Positions 36,769 to 46,125 of a stretch of 64,000 nucleotides of DNA are shown one piece after another. The notes beneath the pieces are model-generated. The model did no database searches, had not been told where the DNA came from, and saw only the letters and a program-made list of their open reading frames with translations. Location of the stretch: positions 868,001-932,000 of the forward strand of contig NZ_JAAABI010000001.1 of assembly GCF_009903685.1 (NCBI RefSeq). The letters run 5' to 3'. The position numbers and the translations under genes are program-made. Origin of the DNA: Flagellimonas ochracea (GTDB lineage: Bacteria > Bacteroidota > Bacteroidia > Flavobacteriales > Flavobacteriaceae). Numbering within the stretch: position 1 is the stretch's first letter; each line of letters opens with the position of its first letter.

Positions 36769-37626
36769 ATGGGATATGACTATGAAATTGAATACGTAAC
36801 TCGCAACACCTATGAGAAGGGTTTGAACGAGGCTTTCTGGCAATTTTTGATCATTCCCGAAAACAACGATACCCAAGAACTGATTTCGTGGAATTTTGAA
36901 AATGACTTGGGGATGGTCAACAGCGTTTCAATCAATGGTCTGGGCTTTAAAACAGTTCAGGTTCGCGCCAAGGAACAGACTGATCATATCAACTTCAGGG
37001 CATCATTCAAACTATCAAAAAAGGAAATAAATCCATATGATTTTCCGCTTCCGGAAAGCGTTGAACATGAAAGAGCCCTTTTGCATAGCCACAATTATCG
37101 GGTCGATCATGAACCGTTTCTAAGAAAAACCAAGCTGACCCAACTATCAGCGAAATATGAAAACCTTTTTCTGTTTAACAATAAGAAATCGATTTTTGAA
37201 AACTTGGTCGCCCTCAACAAATGGGTATTTGAAAAATTAATTTTTCAATCCGGGGTAACTGATGTGGGCACCCAACTCTCCGAAATTATTGAAAACAGGC
37301 ATGGCGTCTGCCAAGATTTCTCCCATTTGTTCTGTGCCATTGCCAAGCAGAACGGAGTACCTTCCCGTTATGTTTCGGGTTATCTGCACCAAGGAAATGG
37401 TTTTTTTGGTGATTCCCAGATGCATGCGTGGGCAGAGTCCCATATTCCTAATGTGGGATGGATCGGTTTTGATCCAACGAACAATATCCTCGCCAATCAC
37501 AACCATATCAAAGTATCCCATGGAAAAGATTATAATGATTGTGCTCCATTAAAAGGTGTAGTGTATACCCTAGGGAAAAACAAAACCCAATACTCCGTTC
37601 AAGTAAAAGCATCCCAACAACAGTGA
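36769..37626 (+). CDS. Transglutaminase-like cysteine protease
   Basis: This 285-residue protein has an N-terminal Bact_transglu_N domain (about 1-130) and a transglutaminase-like core with catalytic C181 (RHGVCQDFSH), H219 (QMHAWAES) and D235 (GFDPTNN). Such enzymes cut or transfer at amide bonds. As the third member of the ATP-grasp/alpha-E operon it may remove what the ligase adds. It has no signal peptide and is probably cytoplasmic. The prfB start is 44 nt downstream. Confidence 0.92.
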   Translation: MGYDYEIEYVTRNTYEKGLNEAFWQFLIIPENNDTQELISWNFENDLGMVNSVSINGLGFKTVQVRAKEQTDHINFRASFKLSKKEINPYDFPLPESVEHERALLHSHNYRVDHEPFLRKTKLTQLSAKYENLFLFNNKKSIFENLVALNKWVFEKLIFQSGVTDVGTQLSEIIENRHGVCQDFSHLFCAIAKQNGVPSRYVSGYLHQGNGFFGDSQMHAWAESHIPNVGWIGFDPTNNILANHNHIKVSHGKDYNDCAPLKGVVYTLGKNKTQYSVQVKASQQQ

Positions 37627-37669
37627 TGATTACATTAAAGAAGTTTATTTTAGCCTGAAATTGTTTGTA

Positions 37670-38768
37670 ATGGTGACCACAGATCAGCAAAAAGATCTTA
37701 TTGAACGCCTTGGTGCGTTAAGGAGGTATCTTTGACATAGATGCCAAACTGATTGAAATAGAGAACGAGGAAGAAAGAACCTTGGAACCCGGATTTTGGG
37801 ACAACCCCCAAGAGGCCCAAAAGCAAATGCAGACCCTGAAATCCAAGAAAAAATGGGTGGAAGAGTTCAATGCTGCCAAAACCTTGATTGGCGATTTGGA
37901 AGTCTTTATGGAGTTTCTACAAGCTGGCGAAGTGAAGGAAGAAGAGGTCCAACAGCAGTTTGATAAAGCTCAGTTGGCCATTGAAAACCTGGAATTCCGA
38001 AATATGCTATCCGATGAGGGCGACGAATTGACGGCAGTATTGCAAATTACAGCCGGGGCCGGTGGAACGGAGAGCTGTGATTGGGCGGCCATGCTCATGC
38101 GCATGTACATCATGTGGAGCGAAAAAAATGGATATAAGGTCAAAGAGCTCAACTATCAAGAAGGCGATGTTGCAGGCATTAAAACCGTCACCTTGCAAAT
38201 TGAGGGTGAATATGCATTTGGTTGGTTGAAGGGTGAGAACGGCGTGCATCGTTTAGTCCGGATTTCACCATTTGATAGTAATGCCAAACGGCATACTTCG
38301 TTCGCCTCGGTTTATGTTTATCCATTGGTAGACGATACCATTGAAATAGATATTAATCCTGCAGACATTGAAATCACCACGGCACGATCCAGCGGTGCAG
38401 GAGGCCAAAATGTAAACAAGGTAGAAACCAAGGTGCAACTGGTGCACAGACCTACCGGAATCCAGATTTCTTGTTCCGATTCTCGTTCCCAACACGACAA
38501 CAGGGCTACGGCCTTAAAAATGTTGAAATCGCAGTTGTACGAAATAGAGCTTAGAAAAAAGCAGGAAGCCCGTGCAGAAATTGAATCCTCAAAAATGAAG
38601 ATTGAGTGGGGCTCACAAATAAGAAATTATGTGATGCATCCCTATAAACTGGTGAAGGACGTGCGCACCGGAGAAGAAACCGGTAATGTGGATGCCGTTA
38701 TGGATGGGGAGCTAAATCCTTTTTTAAAGGCTTATCTCATGATGATGGGTCAAAGCGAAGAACAATAA
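37670..38768 (+). CDS. prfB: Peptide chain release factor 2 with programmed +1 frameshift
   Basis: Translation from ATG 37670 gives 21 codons, then AGGAGG-TAT-CTT-TGA-C at 37721-37736. This is the classic RF2 autoregulatory site: an internal Shine-Dalgarno-like AGGAGG, slippery CTT and in-frame TGA at 37733. A +1 shift continues into [14 protein letters not shown] and the downstream frame to 38768, total 365 residues. The stop-recognition tripeptide SPF is near 199-201 and the peptidyl-hydrolysis motif GGQ at 244-246. Low RF2 raises frameshifting at TGA. Both parts are needed, so this is not a pseudogene. Confidence 0.95.
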
Positions 38769-38778
38769 TCTATATGCT

Positions 38779-39120
38779 ATGTTGAAGATTTATCACAATC
38801 CAAGATGCAGAAAATCGAGGGAAGGGCTGGCATTGCTCGAAGAATCCGGACAGGAATTTGAAGTGGTCAAATACCTAGAGAATATTCCAACCGAAGAGGA
38901 ACTTAAAACCGTAATTCAATATTTAGGTGTTGCGCCTGAGGGTTTGGTTCGAAAAAACGAAGCCATTTGGAAAGAAAAGTATAAAGGAAAATCGCTATCT
39001 GATGATGAGATTGTCCAAGCCATGGTCCAGAATCCGAAGCTTATTGAAAGACCTATTGTTGTTAAAGGTACCAAAGCAGTTTTGGGAAGACCACCTGAAA
39101 ACATCAAGGCATTACTTTGA
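38779..39120 (+). CDS. arsC: ArsC/Spx-family arsenate reductase-like protein
   Basis: This 113-residue thioredoxin-fold protein has the catalytic Cys in NPRCRKSREG (C10) and the conserved arginine of LIERPIVV near residue 91, followed by GRPPENIKALL. These fit the glutaredoxin-coupled ArsC family, which reduces arsenate to arsenite. No ars operon genes are nearby, so a general role as a YffB/Spx-like protein is also possible. It lies 10 nt after prfB and is probably in its transcript. Confidence 0.85.
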   Translation: MLKIYHNPRCRKSREGLALLEESGQEFEVVKYLENIPTEEELKTVIQYLGVAPEGLVRKNEAIWKEKYKGKSLSDDEIVQAMVQNPKLIERPIVVKGTKAVLGRPPENIKALL

Positions 39121-39225
39121 ATTTGGTAAGGTTATTGCTCAGTATGGTATCAAACCTTAGGCATTTAATCTGTTTTTAACTGCTTTAGGGTAAAACTTTA
39201 TTATTTTTACAGCTTTAGCGATATT

Positions 39226-39714
39226 ATGACTTTCAGCAAAATCAAAACCCTTGTCTTTCTTTCATGTTTGATTGGGCTTATTTCAGCGCATGATCTAGTT
39301 GCGCAATTCGGCTATGGAAATCCCATGGGGAGAAGAGCTGGTTTTGGTAGGCAACAGAGTATTATACCCCAATCCCAAAGCACTCCTGAGGAAACAACCC
39401 CTCCAACGGCCGATGAACTTGTTGACCAACAAATGCCTATAATTACTGAAGCTTTGGAATTGGACCCCTTTGAAGAAGCTGTGGTACGAACAACACTAGT
39501 TAAATCTGTCCAGCAGCGAATAGAACTGGAGATTTTGGCTCTAGACCCTCTAAAAATGAAAGAAGAGGTAGAAAAAATTAAGAAAAGACAGGATGAGGAA
39601 ATAAAAGCTGGACTTCCGCCGGACAAGTTCGATGCTTATTTAGAACTGCAAGAAAACAAGTTCAAAGCAAAAAAGAAGAAGAAAAAGAAGAATAAGAAAA
39701 AAGAGAAATCATAA
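39226..39714 (+). CDS. Secreted lysine-rich protein of unknown function
   Basis: This 162-residue protein has a signal peptide ending in DLVAQ near residue 27, a low-complexity Gly/Arg/Gln stretch, then a helical region (ITEALELDPFEEAVVRTTLV; MKEEVEKIKKRQDEEIKAGL). It ends with a run of lysines (KAKKKKKKKNKKKEKS), which makes it strongly basic. I recognise no domain. The helical part resembles small periplasmic proteins with a Spy-like spacing, but that is weak. A strong terminator follows directly. Confidence 0.6.
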   Translation: MTFSKIKTLVFLSCLIGLISAHDLVAQFGYGNPMGRRAGFGRQQSIIPQSQSTPEETTPPTADELVDQQMPIITEALELDPFEEAVVRTTLVKSVQQRIELEILALDPLKMKEEVEKIKKRQDEEIKAGLPPDKFDAYLELQENKFKAKKKKKKKNKKKEKS

Positions 39715-39745
39715 AAAAAAAAGAGGCTTTTGGCCTCTTTTTTTA
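39715..39745. terminator. Bidirectional rho-independent terminator
   Basis: The stem AAGAGGC/GCCTCTT with loop TTTTG, flanked by an A-run on the left and a T-run on the right, can end transcription on both strands. It directly follows the stop of the + gene at 39712-39714 and overlaps the stop codon of the small minus-strand gene at 39743. Confidence 0.85.
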
Positions 39746-39922
39746 TGGTGTAGTATCTTGCTCTGCTCGTTTAGCTTCCCTTTTTTCCTTAAGCATCTCC
39801 CTAAGGTTACCCACTAACCAATAAGGAACCACAAAGGTCAATAAGAAAATCATCAACCAAAAACCAATGGTAAGTATTGTCAAAAAAGCTAAAAAACCTA
39901 AATACTGGTCAAACTCGAACAT
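39743..39922 (-). CDS. Small membrane protein of 59 residues
   Basis: This short gene reads MFEFDQYLGFLAFLTILTIG, continues through a hydrophobic helix ending FLLTFVVPYWLVGN and finishes with a charged tail LREMLKEKREAKRAEQDTTP. The layout is a single- or two-pass membrane protein with a cytoplasmic basic tail. Its stop codon lies in the T-run of the terminator shared with the convergent gene. Coding is supported by the strict hydrophobic/charged division and the convergent terminator. Function is unknown. Confidence 0.65.
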   Translation of the reverse strand: MFEFDQYLGFLAFLTILTIGFWLMIFLLTFVVPYWLVGNLREMLKEKREAKRAEQDTTP

Positions 39923-40034
39923 TATTTTATTCTTTTATGTACACAAAGATACCGCAGTTTGGATAAAAAAAACAAATCTCCCATCAAAAAAGTGCATTTG
40001 CCTAAATAAGCTACCAAATTTTTTCCCTAACCCC

Positions 40035-40042
40035 TACATTTG
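40035..40042 (+). promoter_or_regulatory. Possible flavobacterial -7 box for fumC
   Basis: TACATTTG is a full match to TAnnTTTG and lies 19 nt before the fumC ATG. I see no TTG at the expected -33 distance, only a T-run, so the promoter assignment is tentative. Confidence 0.4.
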
Positions 40043-40061
40043 TATCATTAAAACTTGAACT

Positions 40062-41459
40062 ATGAGCTTTAGAATTGAAAAGGATACGATGGGCAAGGTT
40101 AAAGTGCCCGCTGATAAATATTGGGGGGCGCAAACTGAACGATCCCGTAACAATTTTAAAATTGGAGCACCTGCGTCCATGCCCTTGGAGATTGTTTATG
40201 GTTTTGCGTATCTAAAAAAGGCAGCGGCCTATACCAATCACGAACTTGGAGTTCTTCCTGTAGAAAAAAGAGATTTGATCGCAAAGGTTTGTGACGAGAT
40301 TTTAGCAGGCCAGCATGATGGTCAATTTCCTTTGGTGATTTGGCAAACAGGCTCAGGTACCCAGAGCAACATGAATGTGAACGAAGTGATTGCCAACAGA
40401 GCTCATGAATTAACAGGTAAGAAAATTGGTGAAGGAGAGAAGACCATCCAACCCAACGACGATGTGAACAAAAGCCAATCCTCAAACGACACCTTTCCTA
40501 CGGGAATGCACATAGCAGCCTATAAAAAAGTGGTGGAAGTAACCATTCCGGGAATTACCCAACTACGAGATACTTTGGCAAAAAAGGCCAAGGAGTTTCA
40601 AAGGGTGGTCAAAATTGGCCGTACCCATTTAATGGATGCCACTCCCCTAACCTTGGGACAAGAATTTTCCGGATATGTTTCCCAATTGGACCACGGATTG
40701 AAGGCCCTGAAGAACACGTTGGACCATTTAAGTGAATTGGCCTTGGGGGGCACCGCTGTGGGAACGGGCCTAAATACCCCTGAGGGATATGACGTCCTTG
40801 TGGCAAAGCACATTGCAGCATTTACAGGTCTTCCTTTTAAAACCGCAGAAAACAAATTTGAAGCTCTAGCTTCCCATGATGCTATAGTGGAGACGCACGG
40901 AGCGTTGAAACAAGTGGCGGTTTCGCTCAATAAAATTGCCAATGACATTCGAATGATGGCTTCTGGTCCTCGTTCAGGAATCGGTGAGATCATTATTCCT
41001 GCCAATGAACCGGGAAGTTCCATAATGCCCGGTAAAGTAAACCCAACACAATGTGAGGCGCTTACCATGGTATGTGCCCAGGTAATGGGCAATGATGTTG
41101 CCATTAGTGTAGGAGGTACCCAAGGACACTATGAGCTCAATGTCTTTAAGCCAGTAATGGCCGCCAATATTTTGCAGTCTGCCCAGCTTATTGGCGATGC
41201 CTGCGTCAGTTTTGATGCAAACTGTGCTGTTGGAATTGAGCCCAACCATGAGGTCATCCAAAGGTTACTGAACAATTCGTTAATGTTGGTCACCGCTCTC
41301 AATACCAAGATTGGCTATTACAAAGCAGCTGAGATTGCCAATGCAGCACACGCCAATGGCACTACACTTAAAGAAGAAGCCATTCGACTAGGTTATGTCA
41401 CCGCTGAAGAATACGATGAGTGGGTGAAACCAGAAGATATGGTGGGAAACCTTAAATAA
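40062..41459 (+). CDS. fumC: Fumarate hydratase, class II
   Basis: This 465-residue cytoplasmic TCA-cycle enzyme interconverts fumarate and malate. The diagnostic lyase signature [16 protein letters not shown], with its catalytic serine loop, is near residue 317; [15 protein letters not shown] near 102 and [14 protein letters not shown]-like [16 protein letters not shown] near 128 are also present. The length is typical. It is monocistronic, ended by the stem-loop at 41492. Confidence 0.95.
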   Translation: MSFRIEKDTMGKVKVPADKYWGAQTERSRNNFKIGAPASMPLEIVYGFAYLKKAAAYTNHELGVLPVEKRDLIAKVCDEILAGQHDGQFPLVIWQTGSGTQSNMNVNEVIANRAHELTGKKIGEGEKTIQPNDDVNKSQSSNDTFPTGMHIAAYKKVVEVTIPGITQLRDTLAKKAKEFQRVVKIGRTHLMDATPLTLGQEFSGYVSQLDHGLKALKNTLDHLSELALGGTAVGTGLNTPEGYDVLVAKHIAAFTGLPFKTAENKFEALASHDAIVETHGALKQVAVSLNKIANDIRMMASGPRSGIGEIIIPANEPGSSIMPGKVNPTQCEALTMVCAQVMGNDVAISVGGTQGHYELNVFKPVMAANILQSAQLIGDACVSFDANCAVGIEPNHEVIQRLLNNSLMLVTALNTKIGYYKAAEIANAAHANGTTLKEEAIRLGYVTAEEYDEWVKPEDMVGNLK

Positions 41460-41486
41460 AATCTGTTTCCTCTAGATTGGAAAAAA

Positions 41487-41524
41487 AAGAAAAGCCCGGC
41501 TCAAATAGTGAACCGGGCTTTTGT
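41487..41524. terminator. Rho-independent terminator between convergent genes
   Basis: The stem AAGCCCGG/CCGGGCTT (41492-41520) is followed by TTTTG on the + strand and preceded by an A-run, so it can serve both fumC and the minus-strand gene that ends at 41545. Confidence 0.85.
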
Positions 41525-41544
41525 CTTAAAATGGATAGTGTATA

Positions 41545-42432
41545 TTATTTTAGGATGAACTTGGAAGTCCCCAACAATTTTAGCTTGCTATCATATACAT
41601 TCACCATGTAATTTCCTTTTTGGAAATCAGAAGCAGGCTTGTTTATGTAGTCACACACGTCCAAGGTGCTGTTTTCATAGTAGAAATTAGTTTCCTTGCT
41701 GTAGGTTATGGAAGCTCCTTCTTCAGTAGATTTTGAAAAACTATCACCCAAAACATTTCCTTGAGGGTCAAGTACTTCAATATAAAACTCTCTGTCACCA
41801 GCTTCAGCAATAACGTTGTCTGCTACAGTAAAGCACACTTTAAATTTATCAGTAGCTTTTGCTCTTGAAGTAGATACCAATTTTCCACTACTTCTTTCTC
41901 TAACAGCATCCACAGAAAATTTAGAAAGACTCAGTGCAGAACCTCTCTCAACAGCATCAGCCAATTGGGTGTTCTGAACAATTAAGGAATCATTGAAAAC
42001 CGTTTGTTTTTCCAATTCAACAAAAGTACTGTCGCGTTCCATGGCCAACAAAGTGTTGGATTGAGTCAAGGAATCTACTTGTTTCAACAATTTCTCCCTT
42101 TCTGCTTTTAGCACACTCACTTGCCTTCTATATCTTGAAAGTGTAGCAATGTCAGCTTTCATACCTTGTACAGAGTCAATATATTTTGCAATGTTGTCTC
42201 GCGCAGCAACCAACTCTTCATTAGTGGCATTGCTCTCTAAGATAGCTTTGTCATACTCGGCTTTCAAATTGTTCAAATCTTCTACAACCACAGCTTTTTC
42301 ACTCTGAAGAGCTTCGGTGGTCTTTTTCTTATCTTGGTAAAGACTTACGGTATAGATAATGGTTCCAAGAAGTACCACACCCAGTAGACCAGCGATTACC
42401 TTTAATCCGTTGTTACTTTTAGTTTCAGTCAT
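41545..42432 (-). CDS. Membrane-anchored coiled-coil protein of unknown function
   Basis: This 295-residue protein has one transmembrane helix at about 10-30 (VIAGLLGVVLLGTIIYTVSL), a long heptad-rich coiled coil at about 35-150 (LNNLKAEYDKAI; RRQVSVLKAEREKLLKQVDS) and a C-terminal beta-rich domain with VCFTVADNVIAEAGDREFYI. Similar proteins are common in Flavobacteriia and unassigned. The beta domain is probably periplasmic. Confidence 0.7.
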   Translation of the reverse strand: MTETKSNNGLKVIAGLLGVVLLGTIIYTVSLYQDKKKTTEALQSEKAVVVEDLNNLKAEYDKAILESNATNEELVAARDNIAKYIDSVQGMKADIATLSRYRRQVSVLKAEREKLLKQVDSLTQSNTLLAMERDSTFVELEKQTVFNDSLIVQNTQLADAVERGSALSLSKFSVDAVRERSSGKLVSTSRAKATDKFKVCFTVADNVIAEAGDREFYIEVLDPQGNVLGDSFSKSTEEGASITYSKETNFYYENSTLDVCDYINKPASDFQKGNYMVNVYDSKLKLLGTSKFILK

Positions 42433-42597
42433 AACTTTTTAATTAATTGATTCTCGTTATAGGGTTAATAATCAATCTCACTTGGTTTATATACGCTTTA
42501 GATTCAAATTTGGATTTTTAAGGACAAAATATTGTTCGAAAAAGTTAATTATGAATGGCTTATCGCTATTTTTAGGGAAGTTCAAAAAAAGTAAATC

Positions 42598-43389
42598 ATG
42601 AAAAAACACTGCATTTACCTTGTTGTTTTATTGTTCTTCGGATATAGCTGCAAACAGGTCCAAAAAGAAAAGGAAGACTCAGTGGAAAACAATTCTCAAA
42701 CTGAAACAAAGGCTTCTGCTGAAGTGAAGATAATCCCCATTCAACATGCTACGGCGATTTTGGAATGGAACGGGATTTCCATTTATGTTGATCCTGTAGG
42801 AGGGTCGCAGGCGTTTCAAGGTCAAAATAAGCCTGACCTTATATTGATAACAGATATTCATGGAGACCATTTCAGTTTGGAAACTTTGCAAGAGCTTGAT
42901 ACCGAAAAGGCCAAGATTATAGTCCCGCAGGCTGTCGCCGACAAAATTCCGGATGAATTCGCACCCCAAATTGATGTGCTGAACAACGGAGAAAGCAAGG
43001 AGCGATATGAAATCACCGTGGAGGCAATACCCATGTACAACCTAAGGGAAGACGCCAAAGATTTCCATATAAAAGGTAGAGGAAATGGATATGTGCTGAA
43101 CATGGATGGACAGCGATTATATTTTTCAGGGGATACGGAGGACATCCCCGAAATGCGTGCATTGAAAAATATAGACATGGCCTTCGTGTGCATGAACCTG
43201 CCGTATACCATGACTGTGGACCGTGCAGTTGATGCGGTGTTGGAATTTCAACCTGTCAAAGTGTATCCGTATCATTACCGAGGAAGACCCGAAGTAAGCG
43301 ATGTGCAACGATTTAAGCAGTTGGTCAACTCAGGAAATCCCAGCATAGAGGTGGTCCAATTGGACTGGTATCCCAATGATGATTTCTAA
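42598..43389 (+). CDS. UlaG-like metallo-hydrolase lipoprotein
   Basis: This 263-residue MBL-fold protein has a lipobox-like segment GYSC near residue 18. The metal motif is TDIHGDHF (D-x-H-x-D-H; about residue 84), and later family elements are LYFSGDTEDIPEMRAL and KVYPYHYRG. This pattern is the UlaG/RomA-like subset (Lactamase_B_2), which includes lactonases and N-acyl-phosphatidylethanolamine-type hydrolases. The substrate is unknown. It is not a B1 beta-lactamase: the Cys and B1 spacing are absent. Confidence 0.8.
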   Translation: MKKHCIYLVVLLFFGYSCKQVQKEKEDSVENNSQTETKASAEVKIIPIQHATAILEWNGISIYVDPVGGSQAFQGQNKPDLILITDIHGDHFSLETLQELDTEKAKIIVPQAVADKIPDEFAPQIDVLNNGESKERYEITVEAIPMYNLREDAKDFHIKGRGNGYVLNMDGQRLYFSGDTEDIPEMRALKNIDMAFVCMNLPYTMTVDRAVDAVLEFQPVKVYPYHYRGRPEVSDVQRFKQLVNSGNPSIEVVQLDWYPNDDF

Positions 43390-43456
43390 ATTTTTAAAAT
43401 ATTACTCCATTTTAATCGTTTAGAGTATAAATCGACCCCAAATCAATACTTGACCT

Positions 43457-44149
43457 ATGAATACAAAACTACGTTTGTTATGTGCTTTGGCATGCGTTTT
43501 TTGCATGCAAGCATCTTTCCCCAATCAATGTGATAGCTTTTACTCCAAAGTAACCTATGCGTTAAACCACACAAAAAAAGGTTTGTCTGCCACCAATTTT
43601 GAGCATCAAATGTATTATGCAGAAAGGGCTTTGGACGCGATTGAAAAAGGGAAGTCTTTTATGGCGGATTGCAGTTGTGAAAAGGCCGGAGATAAAACCA
43701 TAGATGTTATGGAAACTTTGGACAAGGCCATTGAACCTGTGGATTGGGATGCAGGCAGATTTTTTACCAAAAAAGCCATGAGACAAATCAATGAACTCAT
43801 TACCATTTTGGATAACTGCACTTTAGGCATATCTACATTACAATCAGTAGAAGATAATGATAGTGTCAAATTGGAGCATCAAGCCCATACAAATACAGCT
43901 GATGAGACCAGTTCCGAAAACTCGATGGAAATGGAAATGGTCAAGGTTTTTGACAAACATGCCAATGAAAAAATCGCCAACGCTGAAAAGGCAATAGGAA
44001 AACTAATTGAACTTTCAAAAACCATTGGAACCATCACTGATGAGGGAGTAAGGAACCCCAATAGCCTTTCCGCTCATCAACTTGCATATTTGGAAAGGGC
44101 TAGAAAGCTCTTGCAAGAAGGTATTGAGAACCTTGAGCAGCAAGAATAG
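43457..44149 (+). CDS. Secreted helical protein of unknown function
   Basis: This 230-residue protein has a signal peptide (about 1-22, ending ASFPNQ) and then mainly helical sequence with cysteines at C68, C70 and near C115. Segments such as YYAERALDAIEKGKSFMADC and ANEKIANAEKAIGKLIELSK suggest two similar helical hairpins, perhaps an internal duplication. No family is recognised. It converges with the ABC-F gene; only 10 nt separate the two stops. Confidence 0.6.
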   Translation: MNTKLRLLCALACVFCMQASFPNQCDSFYSKVTYALNHTKKGLSATNFEHQMYYAERALDAIEKGKSFMADCSCEKAGDKTIDVMETLDKAIEPVDWDAGRFFTKKAMRQINELITILDNCTLGISTLQSVEDNDSVKLEHQAHTNTADETSSENSMEMEMVKVFDKHANEKIANAEKAIGKLIELSKTIGTITDEGVRNPNSLSAHQLAYLERARKLLQEGIENLEQQE

Positions 44150-44159
44150 TTTTTCGAGT

Positions 44160-45851
44160 TTATCGAATAAGCTTTTTATACTTTATGCGCTTGGGGATAA
44201 TATCTGTTCCCAAGCGTTTCTTTTTGTTTTCTTCGTAATCGGAGAAAGAACCTTCGAAGAAGTATACTTGTGAATTCCCCTCAAAAGCCAAAATATGGGT
44301 GCATATTCTATCTAAAAACCACCTGTCGTGTGAGATGATTACCGCACAGCCCGCAAAGTTTTCGAGTCCCTCTTCCAGGGCCCTCAGGGTATTCACATCC
44401 AAATCGTTGGTAGGCTCATCCAGTAACAGCACATTGCCTTCTTCTTTGAGCGTCATCGCCAAATGAAGTCTGTTTCGTTCGCCACCAGAGAGCATATTCA
44501 CCTTTTTGTTTTGCTCGCTTCCAGAAAAATTGAAACGGCTTAAGTAAGCTCTAGAGTTGACCTGCTTACCGCCCATCATTACCAGTTCTTGCCCATCGCT
44601 GAAGTTTTCCCAAATGGTTTTGTTTGGGTCAATATTGGAATGACTTTGGTCCACATAGGCAATCTTTGCCGTTTCCCCAACAACAAATTCACCTTTATCC
44701 GGAGTTTCCTCCCCCATAATCATTTTAAAAATGGTAGTTTTTCCAGCTCCATTGGGACCGATTACTCCTACTATGCCCGCTTGCGGTAAATTGAAGTTGA
44801 GGTCCTCATACAACAGTTTGTCTCCATAGGCCTTGCTCACCGCTTTGGCTTCAATAACATTGGTGCCCAAGCGAGGTCCGTTGGGAATATAGATTTCCAG
44901 CTTCTCTTCCAGCTGTTTTTGGTCTTGACTCAGAAGTTTATCATAATTTTTTAGACGGGCTTTTTGCTTGGCCTGTCTGCCCTTGGCCCCTTGTCTTACC
45001 CACTCCAACTCGCGCTCAAGTGTTTTTTGTCTTTTAGAGGCCTGTTTGGATTCCTGTGCCAACCTTTTTGCCTTTTGGTCCAACCAACTCGAGTAATTGC
45101 CCTTCCAGGGTATACCCTCTCCTCTATCCAGTTCCAAGATCCAACCGGCCACATTGTCCAAGAAATAACGGTCGTGTGTTACCGCAATTACGGTTCCTTT
45201 ATATTGTGCAAGGTGATGTTCCAACCAATGTACTGACTCAGCATCCAAATGGTTGGTGGGCTCATCCAACAACAGCACATCGGGCTCTTTCAATAGTAAA
45301 CGACAGAGCGCTACCCTTCTTCTTTCTCCTCCAGAAAGGACTTCAATTTTTTTATCGGAATCCGGAGTTCGGAGGGCATCCATAGCGATTTCAAGTTTGG
45401 TATCCAATTCCCAAGCATTGGATGCATCAATCTGGTCTTGCAGACTAGCCTGTTTGTCCATCAGCTTTTGCATCTTATCGGCATCCTCATAGACCTCTGG
45501 AAGGCCAAACATGTCATTAATCTTATTATATTCATCGAGAATGGCAACTGTTTCCGCAACGCCTTCCTTTACCACCTCAAGAACAGTCTTGTCGTTGTCC
45601 AATTGGGGCTCTTGTTCCAGATAGCCAACCGTATATCCTGGAGAGAAGACTACATCGCCCTGAAAATTTTTATCAACCCCAGCAATAATTCTTAATAGCG
45701 TGGATTTTCCGGATCCATTCAATCCTAGAATTCCAATTTTCGCACCGTAAAAAAAGCTTAGATAGATGTTTTTAAGCACCGGGGTATTGGCCGTTTTGAA
45801 GGTCTTAGTGACCCCGGACATTGAAAAAATGACCTTTTTATCGTCTGACAT
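44160..45851 (-). CDS. ettA: Energy-dependent translational throttle protein EttA (ABC-F)
   Basis: This 563-residue ABC-F ATPase has two nucleotide-binding domains: Walker A GLNGSGKS at 43-50, signature LSGGERRR, Walker B LLLDEPTNHLD; then GPNGAGKT near 365, LSGGERNR and LLLDEPTNDLD. The inter-domain linker and the arm region (EYIWKG/SSWLDQKAKR) match EttA. EttA binds the ribosomal E site and gates translation by ATP/ADP ratio. No transmembrane segments. Confidence 0.93.
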   Translation of the reverse strand: MSDDKKVIFSMSGVTKTFKTANTPVLKNIYLSFFYGAKIGILGLNGSGKSTLLRIIAGVDKNFQGDVVFSPGYTVGYLEQEPQLDNDKTVLEVVKEGVAETVAILDEYNKINDMFGLPEVYEDADKMQKLMDKQASLQDQIDASNAWELDTKLEIAMDALRTPDSDKKIEVLSGGERRRVALCRLLLKEPDVLLLDEPTNHLDAESVHWLEHHLAQYKGTVIAVTHDRYFLDNVAGWILELDRGEGIPWKGNYSSWLDQKAKRLAQESKQASKRQKTLERELEWVRQGAKGRQAKQKARLKNYDKLLSQDQKQLEEKLEIYIPNGPRLGTNVIEAKAVSKAYGDKLLYEDLNFNLPQAGIVGVIGPNGAGKTTIFKMIMGEETPDKGEFVVGETAKIAYVDQSHSNIDPNKTIWENFSDGQELVMMGGKQVNSRAYLSRFNFSGSEQNKKVNMLSGGERNRLHLAMTLKEEGNVLLLDEPTNDLDVNTLRALEEGLENFAGCAVIISHDRWFLDRICTHILAFEGNSQVYFFEGSFSDYEENKKKRLGTDIIPKRIKYKKLIR

Positions 45852-45877
45852 GAAACCGAAAATTTAGTTGAAGCAGA

Positions 45878-46060
45878 TTATACCCTGCCTTTTAAAGCAT
45901 TAAAAACCCAGGCAACGGCGAAAAAACCAATCCCAACAGCGCCAAAACCATATCCAGCTACTTCATCGTATTTGAAGGCTCCGAGGGCAATCATTCCCAT
46001 TCCTACAAAAATCATAATCCAAGTGGCCCAAGCGAGCACGGTATTTTTGTTCATTCCCAT
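45878..46060 (-). CDS. Small membrane protein, CAL67264 family
   Basis: This 60-residue protein has two transmembrane segments (VLAWATWIMIFVGMGMIALG and GYGFGAVGIGFFAVAWVFNA) and a short basic end KGRV. It resembles the flavobacterial CAL67264-type membrane protein family, recalled from annotation of related genomes. The role is unknown. It lies 26 nt upstream of ettA on the same strand, so the two could be co-transcribed. Confidence 0.7.
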   Translation of the reverse strand: MGMNKNTVLAWATWIMIFVGMGMIALGAFKYDEVAGYGFGAVGIGFFAVAWVFNALKGRV

Positions 46061-46125
46061 ATATGTGTTTCAGAAGAAAATCAAATATCGTAAAAAATGG
46101 AATAATCCTGTAATCAATAGGTGTT

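Noticed and set aside
37733-38768. Apparent frameshift or pseudogene at the start of RF2
   Set aside because: The TGA lies in the known programmed +1 site, so the gene is intact.
42598-43389. A second metallo-beta-lactamase
   Set aside because: It belongs to the UlaG-like Lactamase_B_2 group; the B1 cysteine and third histidine pattern are absent.
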